From positions 1 through 47,667 of IMG/VR virus record IMGVR_UViG_3300028361_000044: DNA of 47,667 nucleotides; one strand, given 5' to 3'. Shown here one piece after another: positions 23,066 to 31,343 of this stretch. The notes beneath the pieces were generated by a model, which worked only from the letters and a program-made list of their open reading frames with translations, made no database searches and had not been told where the DNA came from. Position 1 is the stretch's first letter, and every line of letters begins with the position of its first letter. The position numbers and the translations under genes are program-made. Source of the stretch: a virus.

Positions 23066-23286
23066 ATGCTGTTCCCATCTTTGTCTTGCGGATCCGCTGC
23101 TTGTTCATGTCTAGCAGCCGCTTCTTCTTGGTATACTTCGTCCAATGAATTAATTGTGGCATCTAACTGCTCAAGGAGTGCTTTCTCTTCGGCTGTCAGC
23201 TCTTCTTTGGTAGTGTTGGTATAATGCTCTTCGAGTTTTGTTAGCCTGCCTGCTAACTGTGTTAGTCTATCTTCTAAGCTATCCAT
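23062..23286 (-). CDS. Coiled-coil small protein (74 aa)
   Basis: Leu/Glu heptad-like segments (LEDRLTQLAGRLTKLEEHY; ALLEQLDATINSLDEVYQEE). Start ATG 23286 preceded by AAAGGAACAGCA. Sits right before gp44 with an ATGA overlap, so perhaps a replication accessory; no family recognised. Confidence 0.6.
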   Translation of the reverse strand: MDSLEDRLTQLAGRLTKLEEHYTNTTKEELTAEEKALLEQLDATINSLDEVYQEEAAARHEQAADPQDKDGNSI

Positions 23287-23296
23287 TGCTGTTCCT

Positions 23297-23350
23297 TTAT
23301 TTTAAGTTTTCAATCTTTGTTTCAAACGTTTGGACATTATCCTTGGTCAT
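23297..23350 (-). CDS. 17-residue micropeptide
   Basis: ATG 23350 (inside the end of the 89-aa gene) to TAA 23297, encoding a charged peptide ending ETKIENLK. It fills the short gap before the coiled-coil gene. No ribosome site of its own; low confidence. Confidence 0.25.
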   Translation of the reverse strand: MTKDNVQTFETKIENLK

Positions 23351-23606
23351 TGAATTTGTACAACCTCTTTAGCTCTTGTTCTCTTCGAAATGGACAATAA
23401 ATTTTAATCCATGCTTGAATTAGTAGAACAGCAGCACCTACAAGCAGCACTGGTGCAATCCGGTAAGTGCCTTCGTAATTAATACCAGTGAATAACAAGA
23501 CCGATGACCAGTCAGCAACTATAAACACTGCATAGTAATCAAACCATCGCATAGGTAGCGGCACTGGCGCGTTGCCAGCTAATTCCTGTAATCGGTGTTT
23601 ATCCAC
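23337..23606 (-). CDS. Two-helix membrane protein (89 aa)
   Basis: GTG start with GGAGTTAATAC before it. Hydrophobic YYAVFIVADWSSVLLFTG and IAPVLLVGAAVLLIQAW, then basic CPFRREQELKRLYKF. Unknown; a phage inner-membrane protein encoded among replication genes. Confidence 0.5.
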   Translation of the reverse strand: MDKHRLQELAGNAPVPLPMRWFDYYAVFIVADWSSVLLFTGINYEGTYRIAPVLLVGAAVLLIQAWIKIYCPFRREQELKRLYKFNDQG

Positions 23607-23609
23607 GTA

Positions 23610-23801
23610 TTAACTCCATTTCAATATAAAGTAGGTTGCATCAATGCCGTTTTTAAAAGTTACGTATCTTAGTTCTTTCATGTCCCACTTGCCTTCACTT
23701 ATGGGCCCGTGATTAAACAATAACCACTGAACAGCTTCCAACGTTCCTATTCCGACTTCGTTGTTTAATGATTGTAGATCGACTGTTGTCACTTTTTCCA
23801 T
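23610..23801 (-). CDS. Small protein (63 aa), unknown
   Basis: Overlaps the dexA end by 13 nt. Contains AVQWLLFNHGPISEG and LRYVTFKNGIDATYFIL; alpha/beta, no motif. Co-expressed with dexA. Confidence 0.5.
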   Translation of the reverse strand: MEKVTTVDLQSLNNEVGIGTLEAVQWLLFNHGPISEGKWDMKELRYVTFKNGIDATYFILKWS

Positions 23802-24328
23802 CCGTTGTGATCAAACATAATTTGAATTGACTTTGCTTGGTAGTATGCATCGGCCAGTGCGTTGTGCAAAGAAGTTTGCATATCCTTGCGCGGGTCCTTG
23901 GGCATGCGTCTAGTAATTGTCCGACTGTCCATTACCTGCCAAAACTGCCACGGAATAGGTTTTCCGATGCTGCGATACATATCTTCTAGCATTGTAAAGT
24001 CAAAGCCATAACCTTGGCCCCAGAACTCATCTACTCCCATGCTCCATTTGCTTACTTGTTGAAGGGCTTCTTCAACAGTGACAGCGCCTGTCTGGTCAAA
24101 AGTTTCTTCCATAATAGCAGGGTCTTGTTTCCCCCACCATGCAATTGTGCTGTCACTGCTGGTCCTGCCCAGTTTGTCTTGATCGTCTATTAATATTTTA
24201 AGATACAGTTCTGAATGTGGTTCAGCAGTCATGCTGAACGGGTTAAACTTTACAGCACCTAAACTTAATACTGTCGCGCTTGGGACAACATCCAATGTCT
24301 CCAAATCAATTGTGCCATGTAAGGCCAT
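23789..24328 (-). CDS. dexA: DexA-like 3'-5' exonuclease (179 aa)
   Basis: DEDDh exonuclease: IDLET (D8, E10), then VLSLGAVKF, GYGFDFTMLEDMY, DSRT and LHNALADAYYQA. T4 DexA removes DNA ends in recombination and repair. Start ATG 24328, preceded by ATCAAGGAGTTTTTTT, so the ribosome site is inside a 10-bp hairpin. A sigma70-type promoter (24353-24381) overlaps the hairpin; see findings. Confidence 0.85.
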   Translation of the reverse strand: MALHGTIDLETLDVVPSATVLSLGAVKFNPFSMTAEPHSELYLKILIDDQDKLGRTSSDSTIAWWGKQDPAIMEETFDQTGAVTVEEALQQVSKWSMGVDEFWGQGYGFDFTMLEDMYRSIGKPIPWQFWQVMDSRTITRRMPKDPRKDMQTSLHNALADAYYQAKSIQIMFDHNGWKK

Positions 24329-24334
24329 AAAAAA

Positions 24335-24378
24335 ACTCCTTGATAATAACATATATTAACATGCGATCATCAAGGAGT
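24335..24378 (-). promoter_or_regulatory. RBS-occluding hairpin and T-run before dexA
   Basis: ACTCCTTGAT / ATCAAGGAGT arms (24369-24378 and 24335-24344), 24-nt loop, then T7. The 3' arm holds the AAGGAG ribosome site. Works as an attenuator or RBS lock on read-through RNA. Confidence 0.6.
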
Positions 24379-24381
24379 CAA
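24353..24381 (-). promoter_or_regulatory. Sigma70-type promoter of dexA
   Basis: TTGACT, 17-nt spacer, TAATAT on the minus strand. Transcripts from it would begin after the hairpin's 5' arm. Confidence 0.65.
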
Positions 24382-24396
24382 GTTAAAGTTTAGAAG

Positions 24397-25065
24397 TTAC
24401 TTTATAAATTGTGCTAGTGCTGGACCTTGCCAATTGGTCGGTTTCAATATCTTCCCGTCTTCACGGCGCCTTACTTTTCCTGTTTCGGGGTCTACCTTGG
24501 CAAAGTTGGTGCGCATTACTTCTTTCCACGCGCCTTCGCCGTCGAATCCACCTGTTCGAATAGCACCCATAGTTACAACTAGAATATCTATAAGTGCATC
24601 TAGTTGCTCTACTTTATCATTGTCGTCAATAGCATCTTGCAACTCACCATATTCTTCCTCAATCAAACTGAGGTACATGTTGTAATTTTCTTTACTAGGT
24701 AATTGATCGCATGCTATTTGAAAGTTATCAATATCTTTAAATGGAGTCACTGGTTCTATATGCTTTGCGTAGTAAGATTCTACAAATTCTTTAGCTTCTT
24801 CTGTCGGTAAATCGCCAGTTTCGATGTAATGTGTAGTCATAAAATGCTTCTCTATTTCTGCTGTTAATTCTTTATCGATTGTTTCTTCTAACACAGACGC
24901 GGCCCACCCGGTATAGATCTCGCCACTACATCTACACTGGAAGTATTGTGGGTTACCGTCTTTTTTAATATGAAAAAACCTAGTACCCTCAACATTTGTA
25001 GTTGGATCAACTGCATTTTCTGAATAAATTCTAATATTATTTAATAATTTATAAAATTTTACCAT
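24397..25065 (-). CDS. MazG-like nucleotide pyrophosphohydrolase (222 aa)
   Basis: A unique N-terminal part is followed at about 115-222 by an all-alpha NTP-PPase domain: LSLIEEEYGELQDAI, DALIDILVVTMGAI, and the end WKEVMRTNFAKVDPETGK. Hydrolyses nucleoside triphosphates; marine phages carry MazG-like enzymes that may alter (p)ppGpp or nucleotide pools. It overlaps groES by 1 nt. Confidence 0.7.
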   Translation of the reverse strand: MVKFYKLLNNIRIYSENAVDPTTNVEGTRFFHIKKDGNPQYFQCRCSGEIYTGWAASVLEETIDKELTAEIEKHFMTTHYIETGDLPTEEAKEFVESYYAKHIEPVTPFKDIDNFQIACDQLPSKENYNMYLSLIEEEYGELQDAIDDNDKVEQLDALIDILVVTMGAIRTGGFDGEGAWKEVMRTNFAKVDPETGKVRRREDGKILKPTNWQGPALAQFIK

Positions 25066-25472
25066 TACACTCTCACAAAATCTTGTGGATCAAACGTTGC
25101 GCCTTCTCCGTCTTTGTATTCTTTGCCAAATGTTAACCCAGTTGGCTTTTCAGACTGCCACCCCATGACTGCGGCTGGATCAACCATGCGCAGTTCAGTA
25201 GGCCCGGATCCGCTGTCGACATTCAGACCTCTGGTCCACCTACCATGTTCAACTAGGATCCAATCGCCAACACTATAGCTGTCTTTATTGGTTGCTCCTT
25301 TGGCGTGAACTTGTCCCCAACGTGCATAAACGCCGCGCGTTGTTCCGTTATCATCGCCTATAATCAATCCACTTTGAGTTTTTTGTTCTCCAAAATGCAT
25401 GTCTTTTACAATAACTCTGTCGTGTATGGGTTTTAAATCACCTTTAAAAACCTTGTTAAAATTTCCTGCCAT
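25065..25472 (-). CDS. 31: GroES-like co-chaperonin (gp31 analogue, 135 aa)
   Basis: LKPIHDRVIVKDM...SGLIIGDDNG is the GroES barrel front; followed by KGATNKDSYSVGDWILVEHG and LRMVDPAAVMGW. T4 gp31 replaces GroES to fold gp23 in the host GroEL chamber; this copy is longer than bacterial GroES because of a loop and a C-terminal extension. It likely serves capsid folding. Preceded upstream by a conserved marine gene. Confidence 0.85.
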   Translation of the reverse strand: MAGNFNKVFKGDLKPIHDRVIVKDMHFGEQKTQSGLIIGDDNGTTRGVYARWGQVHAKGATNKDSYSVGDWILVEHGRWTRGLNVDSGSGPTELRMVDPAAVMGWQSEKPTGLTFGKEYKDGEGATFDPQDFVRV

Positions 25473-25475
25473 TAA

Positions 25476-25856
25476 TCACCTTTTCTTAGCTGTAGAACTT
25501 TTAGATTTGTCTTGAACAAAATTTCCATCGTCGTCCTCGATCCACTTGTCGAGTTGTGCAGTAGTAGGTTTTGGCTTCTCAATTTCTTTTTTTACTACTA
25601 CTTCAGATGGAGGCGTAGACAGTGTTGTCTGCTTCATAACAGGTTCGTCTGCTACTCCTGACTGCTGAGTGTAATAGTCCTTTAATACGTCTTCTTTTTT
25701 TCGAACTATTCTTCCACCTGGTCCTAGTTCGTCGCCGCGTGCGTTAACTTTGGCATTACCGACTGCTGGAGTTAGTTCGTTTCGAGAAATCAAGAGATCA
25801 AGGTCAATGTTCTTACCATTAGCACTTCTATAGACTTTACGACCTGATTGTTTCAT
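25476..25856 (-). CDS. Conserved marine T4-like protein (126 aa), unknown
   Basis: KVYRSANGKNIDLDLLIS..ELTPAVGNAKVNARGDELGPGG is a well-conserved marine phage pattern, then a Lys/Pro/Thr linker and acidic IEDDDGNF end. Ribosome site AGGAGATATAA precedes the ATG and a sigma70 promoter lies upstream. Near groES, so maybe capsid-related; unproven. Confidence 0.6.
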   Translation of the reverse strand: MKQSGRKVYRSANGKNIDLDLLISRNELTPAVGNAKVNARGDELGPGGRIVRKKEDVLKDYYTQQSGVADEPVMKQTTLSTPPSEVVVKKEIEKPKPTTAQLDKWIEDDDGNFVQDKSKSSTAKKR

Positions 25857-25870
25857 TTATATCTCCTTAT

Positions 25871-25899
25871 AATGTAACATTACTTATGACTAGTGTCAA
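25871..25899 (-). promoter_or_regulatory. Sigma70-type promoter
   Basis: TTGACA, 17-nt spacer, TACATT on the minus strand, before the 126-aa gene and groES. Confidence 0.7.
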
Positions 25900-25929
25900 T
25901 CAGTAATTGAACATCTGGAATACAATTCT

Positions 25930-26484
25930 TTATCTTAGAAATTCTTTCCAGTCTAGGTTGTGTTCAACACTGTCAATTCGGTGTACACCAATTAAAAACA
26001 ATACGTAACTCGAAACGCTGCTGCCTCTGCCCACACCCCATACAATATCGTTTTTGCGCATAAAGTCCACAAGATAAACCATATAACGTAGCACGTTTTC
26101 CATACCTCTTTGGATAAACTCTGTTAATTCTTGTAGTGTTCTATTCCAATTTGGATAACGATCTAATTCGTTTATAGTGCATCCTAGACGAGCTGCACAT
26201 GCGTTTCTAAGGTAGGATAACAGATTCAAATTCTTGTACTCGGCTGGCATGTACCATTCACTCTGACATACTCCGTCAAAGGTCTTTTGGTCAACATCAA
26301 TCGGCACATACTGCATAAGTAGATTGCATCCTAGTTCCTCTGCCCTTGCATTAAACTTGTCAACATCGTCGCTTGGATCACAGAGGACCATATGACACTT
26401 TTCCAAGTGTCCGTGGTAAATCATATCCATTAAATTTCTATTGTTAAATCGTAGGACCCCTAGGTCGTCAGTTTTTAAGAGCAT
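25930..26484 (-). CDS. DnaE/PolC-fragment-like protein (184 aa)
   Basis: The end VWGVGRGSSVSSYVLFLIGVHRIDS aligns with the GRGSAAGSLVxYxLGIT.xDP palm motif of bacterial Pol III alpha, but the protein is a small fraction of that enzyme's length and lacks the rest of the palm. Marine T4-like phages carry this same short relative. It might be a pseudoenzyme or accessory; the phage's replicase is the PolB gp43. Confidence 0.55.
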   Translation of the reverse strand: MLLKTDDLGVLRFNNRNLMDMIYHGHLEKCHMVLCDPSDDVDKFNARAEELGCNLLMQYVPIDVDQKTFDGVCQSEWYMPAEYKNLNLLSYLRNACAARLGCTINELDRYPNWNRTLQELTEFIQRGMENVLRYMVYLVDFMRKNDIVWGVGRGSSVSSYVLFLIGVHRIDSVEHNLDWKEFLR

Positions 26485-26492
26485 AGCTTATA

Positions 26493-26732
26493 TTAGCTTA
26501 CTCTTATTAAACTGTCAAGATCATTATCGCCGGGTTTGCGGTTTTCTGCTTGTTTTTTCTTTGCAGCCAGTGTGCGAGTTTGTTGCTCTACTTTAAACGT
26601 ATCCAGCAACAATATCATTTGGTGTCGAACATCTTCGTCTGTTGTCATAAAGTAAATAGAATTCAATCTTGCAATCTTACTTTCGATATCGCGATCTGTC
26701 ATTGCTAACAGATCTTGTAAATTAGGATGCAT
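26493..26732 (-). CDS. Conserved small protein (79 aa), unknown
   Basis: Helical, begins MHPNLQDLLAMTDRDIE. It directly follows the fibre-like 187-aa gene with a 1-nt overlap. No motif. Confidence 0.5.
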   Translation of the reverse strand: MHPNLQDLLAMTDRDIESKIARLNSIYFMTTDEDVRHQMILLLDTFKVEQQTRTLAAKKKQAENRKPGDNDLDSLIRVS

Positions 26733-27295
26733 TAAGAAAACTCACCAATTGTTCTTAAAAATAATACTGTGTTGTCATAACTGAAAACTTCAACAACAAC
26801 TGGATTAGTTGATGATGTTACTACCACTGGGTTAACAGAGTTACTTCCAACTTTTACTGTGCCATCTACAAGAGAAAATATAACGTTTCTAGGTGTATCG
26901 TCGGCTAGTAAAACAAATCTCATTACTGCATATTGCGCATCTGGCATATTAGAAATATTAAATGTTCTATCGTTATCAACCGATACAACGTATACTGACG
27001 GGCCGTCTATCCAACTAATATTTAAGTCCGAGCCTACTAACGGAATATTTGCGTCTGTTAGGTTTGATTCAACTGTACACGATTGAAAATTAGCTTGTAT
27101 AATTGAATTATTACCAAAGTTGTTGTCGACAACTTTGGATACAGATTCTTCTTGTAATTCTGTAATTTCCGCCCCTGCAATACCCAATGCTGTCTTGACA
27201 ATATTGAAGTTGTCACGGAATCCTTGACTGTCGTTGTCTTGCCCTGCTACTGGGAAGTTTTCGTCTATTGTTGTACTAATAAGTTTACTGGCCAT
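26732..27295 (-). CDS. Fibre-associated virion protein (187 aa)
   Basis: N-terminus IDENFPVAGQDNDSQGFRDNFNIVKTAL is the variant of the marine T4-like fibre front (GTGDSxRxxFxKxNxNF) found in the three genes to its right. The rest is beta-strand rich (VYVVSVDNDRTFNISNM, VVTSSTNPVVVEVF). Late octamer 27318-27325 lies 22 nt before the ATG. Probable short-fibre or fibre-attachment protein. Confidence 0.7.
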   Translation of the reverse strand: MASKLISTTIDENFPVAGQDNDSQGFRDNFNIVKTALGIAGAEITELQEESVSKVVDNNFGNNSIIQANFQSCTVESNLTDANIPLVGSDLNISWIDGPSVYVVSVDNDRTFNISNMPDAQYAVMRFVLLADDTPRNVIFSLVDGTVKVGSNSVNPVVVTSSTNPVVVEVFSYDNTVLFLRTIGEFS

Positions 27296-27317
27296 TTGTT
27301 AATCCTTAACTTTTAAT

Positions 27318-27325
27318 TATTTATC
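27318..27325 (-). promoter_or_regulatory. T4-type late promoter
   Basis: GATAAATA on the minus strand, 22 nt before ATG 27295. Confidence 0.55.
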
Positions 27326-27329
27326 GTTG

Positions 27330-30300
27330 TTACACGTTGAATTGATAATTTGCGAACAATATATATTGTTCGTTGCTGTTGCCAGTTGTAGTGTCAACTA
27401 TGTACCTATCTATATCGTAGTTAATACTTGTAAAGTCAAACCCGGCGTTTAATATGTTTTGTTGTATAAACTTACTAGTTCCTGGCTTGCAGTAAATTAG
27501 TGGAATTGCCAAAACATAACCCAGCTCAACTTGCCCACCATCTTGTGCCGTTCTCATCCATAAGGGCAAGAAGTCTCGCGAACTTGTTCCTGTTGCTTTG
27601 ATGTTTTCTCGCATGTTATCGATATTAGCAATATACTTTTTTACATCTCTACTTTGCGAAATTTTTATTGCATCACTATCGGCAGTTATTGAATTTGCAG
27701 TAGCTGGCCTATATCTCCTAGGATCACTAGGGATGTCGTCCAATGCATTATATCTACTAGTGTCTGCTGTAATTTTATTTGCACCGTTGTTGATACTAAA
27801 CGAATTCCTAGTGTGACCTGTAAAAGGATGCGCAGGATCAATCAAGTCAATATAAACAATTTCGTAGACAATGTTGGATGTGCCTGGCTTTTTAGCAACT
27901 GCTGTTTTAAGTTTTCCCATAAAGAACTTTTTGCGTTTGTGATTTTTAGCAACGGCACTTACAAAGGTTTCTATACTAGATGTTTCAATTCCGCCATAGA
28001 TCAAAGACTTGAGATCTAGTTGCACGCCAAAATTTGGATCACTTGGTCTGTAAACGTTTTCAGGATCAATAAGTGTTGAATTGTTGATAAGTGAAGTGAA
28101 TGATTGTCGTTGTGTGCTATTTAAAAATGGTCTAACAAAGATATTACTGTATGTCAAGTTGTCCAAGTCGCTAATTCTCAAAGTAAATTCCTGCGATATT
28201 GCACTAAATCCAAATCTATCTCTGGCAATTATACTAAACGTATAAACTCTATCAAGTGTGGATGTACCTCCGTCAAACGTAGTTTGTCCTGTATCGAAAA
28301 AGGTTAATCCTGGCGCTGTTGGAGTTCCGTTAACAGGAACCTTTCCAACTAGTTCTCCGTCGGCCTTGAGCACAATTCCCGGTGGAAGACTGCCTTCGAC
28401 TAATGCGTATCTTAAAAATCCCCCAGGGATTGAGGTAGTGGCATTAACACTAATAGTGCTAACTCTGTTTGCCTGCAGAGTTCCTAAGTCAGCATTGGTC
28501 AACCAGGAAATAGTACTGTCAACTTCTCCGAGTAATCTAAGCGTAAATGTCTTATCTGATTTAGCAGCTTCGATTTCGTTTCTTGCAAACGCCCTAGTAA
28601 AGAAGCCGCCAGTGTAAGTACCAAAACTCAACGTGCGGCCTTTGTTAAAAACCCGTGTTAACGCATTGTCAACAGCAACTCTGTCAACATCTGCAATAAT
28701 TTCAGCAGTTACATTACTGCTATCTGCATTATAAAATAACTGTTTGATATTTGTGGTGATTCTGTTTCTAGCAATAGCTGGGATAAGTAATACAATCTCG
28801 GTACTAGACACATTGGTAATGTATGCAGGGTAAATGGGTGTACTTAAATGTTCCGCCAATGTACTGCCATTGAGCATGTTTTCGTCTATCTCTAAGGCAG
28901 ACGGCGAAGTGATCTTCCATTCAATGTAAGGATAGATGTTGTCAATTTGATATGATTCGTTGCTGCCAAAGTTTAAGCTTTTTCCAGAGTAAAAATCGAT
29001 ATTGTTATACGACAAACTCTCTATAAAAAAGAAGTCTGTCCCGTTGGCAGTTCGGTTGACTGTTAACGGTGGTGCAATATATGTAGGCAGAAGAGGAGTA
29101 GTTAGTGTAATTGTATCATAATTTCGATTACTATTGTTAACTGACTCAACAATATACCCTGTACCTTCAATGACAATTTTTTTATCAACTAGGTTCTGTA
29201 AATCACTCAGGCCATCAGTAAAGGAAGTTGAAAGTTTTCCTATTCTAATAGTAGTGTTTCCTGCTAGCACATCGTACACGTACGATCCAAAGACTGTAAC
29301 CACTCCTGTTAACTTATTAAATCTCTGAGCAGATACTGTAAATTTATATTCCCTAGTAACTGCTGGCTGATAAGAAACTCGACCTGCTACTTCGCCAGTT
29401 AGCTGATCAATTGCCATCCCAGAAGGCAGTAAACTAGGAGTACCGTCTGGATTATAAGATTCCAAGAAGTAAAACAATTCTCCTGTAACATCCGCTGTTT
29501 CAAGAGTATCTAAATAAACAGTAATATAATTGTCTGCACGTTTGACACCAAGGTCTGCTGGTGTTAGCCAAATCGGAGCTCTTACATACGTCATGTCTGC
29601 AGTGAACACGCCGTCAGCAGCTTTCATTATAGTGTTATCGGCTCTTGCAAAGTCGTCACCAACAACGTATATTTGAAATCGTCTTTTTACAAAATCATCG
29701 CCATCTGTTACAGTTACTTCGAATTCGTATCTTCTATTAAGCTTTTTAGGATTCTGCGTTGGAATGCTAAAATCATACAATGTAGTATCATAAAAGAAAC
29801 TATCTAATCCACTGTTGCTCACCACGCTATAATCAAACGGAAAGCTTCCGTATACCGGAACGTCATATCCTCCGTTTATTATGTTTCGGTCTAGTGCAAG
29901 CAGAGGATCAACAACGCCAATTAGCCTTCCGCCTAATGTAAGTTCAATACCCGGCGGCAAGTCTCCACTTCCGTCTGCAACAAAATATTGCAGTGTATCA
30001 CCTGCTGGCAAATCTGTGTCTGTTGCCAACAGTTGATAATCAATTATACTACTGTCCAGAATGAAGAACACATTGTTAGGACCAACTGGCAAGTTTCCTT
30101 CGGCTGTGATCCACACTGGCTCATCAGGACCGTGGATAATCACATTAAATGTTCTGTCTGCAATTCCGTCAGAACCTACGGCTCTTATAACAAAATTGCT
30201 CAGCTTGTTAGTAGTTACTTCAAAAGGTCTTCCGACAATGCTATTTTCCTCGAGTCGTAAGCCGGCCGGCAGTGCTCCACTAATAATAGATGTGGTAATC

Positions 30301-30398
30301 CCCGAGGTGTTGGCCAACGGTAAAGCTATATTGACCGCATTTCGTTCTTGTATTATTCCTAGCTCGTGATTTGTAGCCACGGTCCATTCTGGCAGCAT
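27330..30398 (-). CDS. Long Ig-like (He_PIG-type) tail-fibre protein (1022 aa)
   Basis: Repeated putative-Ig modules with the LP(A/P)G(L/I).L...G.(I/L).G(R/K) turn near residues 43, 143, 319 and 669, and YTFSIIARD/YEFEVTVTDG strand ends. The C-terminus (YGIETSSIETFVSAV... YCKPG..KFIQQNIL) is different and may bind other baseplate parts. AAGGAGTTATAAT precedes the ATG. Host-adhesion or baseplate-spike function by analogy. Confidence 0.75.
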   Translation of the reverse strand: MLPEWTVATNHELGIIQERNAVNIALPLANTSGITTSIISGALPAGLRLEENSIVGRPFEVTTNKLSNFVIRAVGSDGIADRTFNVIIHGPDEPVWITAEGNLPVGPNNVFFILDSSIIDYQLLATDTDLPAGDTLQYFVADGSGDLPPGIELTLGGRLIGVVDPLLALDRNIINGGYDVPVYGSFPFDYSVVSNSGLDSFFYDTTLYDFSIPTQNPKKLNRRYEFEVTVTDGDDFVKRRFQIYVVGDDFARADNTIMKAADGVFTADMTYVRAPIWLTPADLGVKRADNYITVYLDTLETADVTGELFYFLESYNPDGTPSLLPSGMAIDQLTGEVAGRVSYQPAVTREYKFTVSAQRFNKLTGVVTVFGSYVYDVLAGNTTIRIGKLSTSFTDGLSDLQNLVDKKIVIEGTGYIVESVNNSNRNYDTITLTTPLLPTYIAPPLTVNRTANGTDFFFIESLSYNNIDFYSGKSLNFGSNESYQIDNIYPYIEWKITSPSALEIDENMLNGSTLAEHLSTPIYPAYITNVSSTEIVLLIPAIARNRITTNIKQLFYNADSSNVTAEIIADVDRVAVDNALTRVFNKGRTLSFGTYTGGFFTRAFARNEIEAAKSDKTFTLRLLGEVDSTISWLTNADLGTLQANRVSTISVNATTSIPGGFLRYALVEGSLPPGIVLKADGELVGKVPVNGTPTAPGLTFFDTGQTTFDGGTSTLDRVYTFSIIARDRFGFSAISQEFTLRISDLDNLTYSNIFVRPFLNSTQRQSFTSLINNSTLIDPENVYRPSDPNFGVQLDLKSLIYGGIETSSIETFVSAVAKNHKRKKFFMGKLKTAVAKKPGTSNIVYEIVYIDLIDPAHPFTGHTRNSFSINNGANKITADTSRYNALDDIPSDPRRYRPATANSITADSDAIKISQSRDVKKYIANIDNMRENIKATGTSSRDFLPLWMRTAQDGGQVELGYVLAIPLIYCKPGTSKFIQQNILNAGFDFTSINYDIDRYIVDTTTGNSNEQYILFANYQFNV

Positions 30399-30409
30399 AT
30401 TATAACTCC

Positions 30410-31066
30410 TTATACAATGTTACCTAAGTCGATTAACACAGGAGATGGATTAGAAAATGTGCCCAGCTCGACTCCAATTTCTCTTACTACCCAATCAAGA
30501 ATACTAAACGAATTAACATTAAACGTTCCAAAATCAAACCCCTCGATGTATCTTCCTATGATAGTATTATAATCAAGCCCGTTTATGTTGGTAGGAATAA
30601 TATTATCAGTTGCTAATGTTCCTACGTTGGATATGTCGTTGTTGTCTGCATCAAGTGATTGATTAAGAGAACTTATTCCGCTTGTTATCATAATAGTATT
30701 TGTATTAGCATCGGCTCCTACAACTATACCATTTGCGCCCTGTATATTTAAATTAATTCCATTCCCTGCAATTAAACTACTTGTATCACCTGTAATAGAA
30801 AATCGACTGCTGGTTGCTACACCATTGATAACAATAGTGTTAGCAAGCTGGTCTAGTGCAATATTATTACCAGCAACTAATTTCCTAAAGTTTGCAACTC
30901 CATCTATTGCGCCGGCATAAACTTCGGCACCGGAGGTACCTGTGTTTACAGCAGATAGAACGTCTAGTCCTTGAAAGTTTTGATTAATTTTAATAAACGC
31001 AGCCCTTAGGTCATCGCCTGTTCCGTCATTTAGTGTATTACCTACATTAATTTGTTCTAGTGCCAT
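30410..31066 (-). CDS. Fibre-like protein with GTGDD front (218 aa)
   Basis: Begins with NDGTGDDLRAAFIKINQNF, the shared fibre front, followed by beta-repeat-like segments (NIALDQLANTIVINGV, GNGINLNIQGANGIVVG). A CATAAATA octamer (31085-31092) lies upstream in the 31-nt gap. Part of the tail-fibre group; role as fibre or adaptor is inferred. Confidence 0.65.
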   Translation of the reverse strand: MALEQINVGNTLNDGTGDDLRAAFIKINQNFQGLDVLSAVNTGTSGAEVYAGAIDGVANFRKLVAGNNIALDQLANTIVINGVATSSRFSITGDTSSLIAGNGINLNIQGANGIVVGADANTNTIMITSGISSLNQSLDADNNDISNVGTLATDNIIPTNINGLDYNTIIGRYIEGFDFGTFNVNSFSILDWVVREIGVELGTFSNPSPVLIDLGNIV

Positions 31067-31084
31067 TGTGTTCTCCGTTTTAAA

Positions 31085-31092
31085 TATTTATG
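31085..31092 (-). promoter_or_regulatory. Possible late promoter
   Basis: CATAAATA (minus strand), one base from GATAAATA, in the gap before the 218-aa gene. Confidence 0.4.
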
Positions 31093-31097
31093 GTATT

Positions 31098-31343
31098 TTA
31101 ATGTAAGTCTATCCAGCCAGGAGTACTGTTGTCTCTTGCATATCCTTGAAACTTTCCAGTCGATTCATTGTATACCATCATGCCGACTTCTGGAGTTAAC
31201 AGGTCAATTTCTGCTTGGGTTAAAATAACTGGACCCTTGTAGATTTCGTCAAAGTTATCATTTACTTTATCCATAGCAACTCTTAGTGTATCACCATTTC
31301 CTTCGTTTGGACCTGATCCGATATTAATTGTTTTTTGTACCAT
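31098..31343 (-). CDS. Short fibre-front protein (81 aa)
   Basis: NEGNGDTLRVAMDKVNDNFDEIY is the shared front, then TQAEIDLLTPEVGMMVYNE and GWIDLH, a compact knob. It touches the 1884-aa gene (1-nt overlap). Perhaps a fibre tip or chaperone. Confidence 0.6.
   Translation of the reverse strand: MVQKTINIGSGPNEGNGDTLRVAMDKVNDNFDEIYKGPVILTQAEIDLLTPEVGMMVYNESTGKFQGYARDNSTPGWIDLH

Noticed and set aside
22368-23114. Long plus-strand open frame of 248 codons opposite gp44
   Set aside because: Antisense shadow of gp44, which has all clamp-loader motifs; the frame has no motif, start context or promoter.
25857-25929. Protein-like frame after the DnaE-like gene (CIPDVQLLIDTSHK)
   Set aside because: No start codon, overlaps a good sigma70 promoter; could be a frameshifted tail but evidence is thin.
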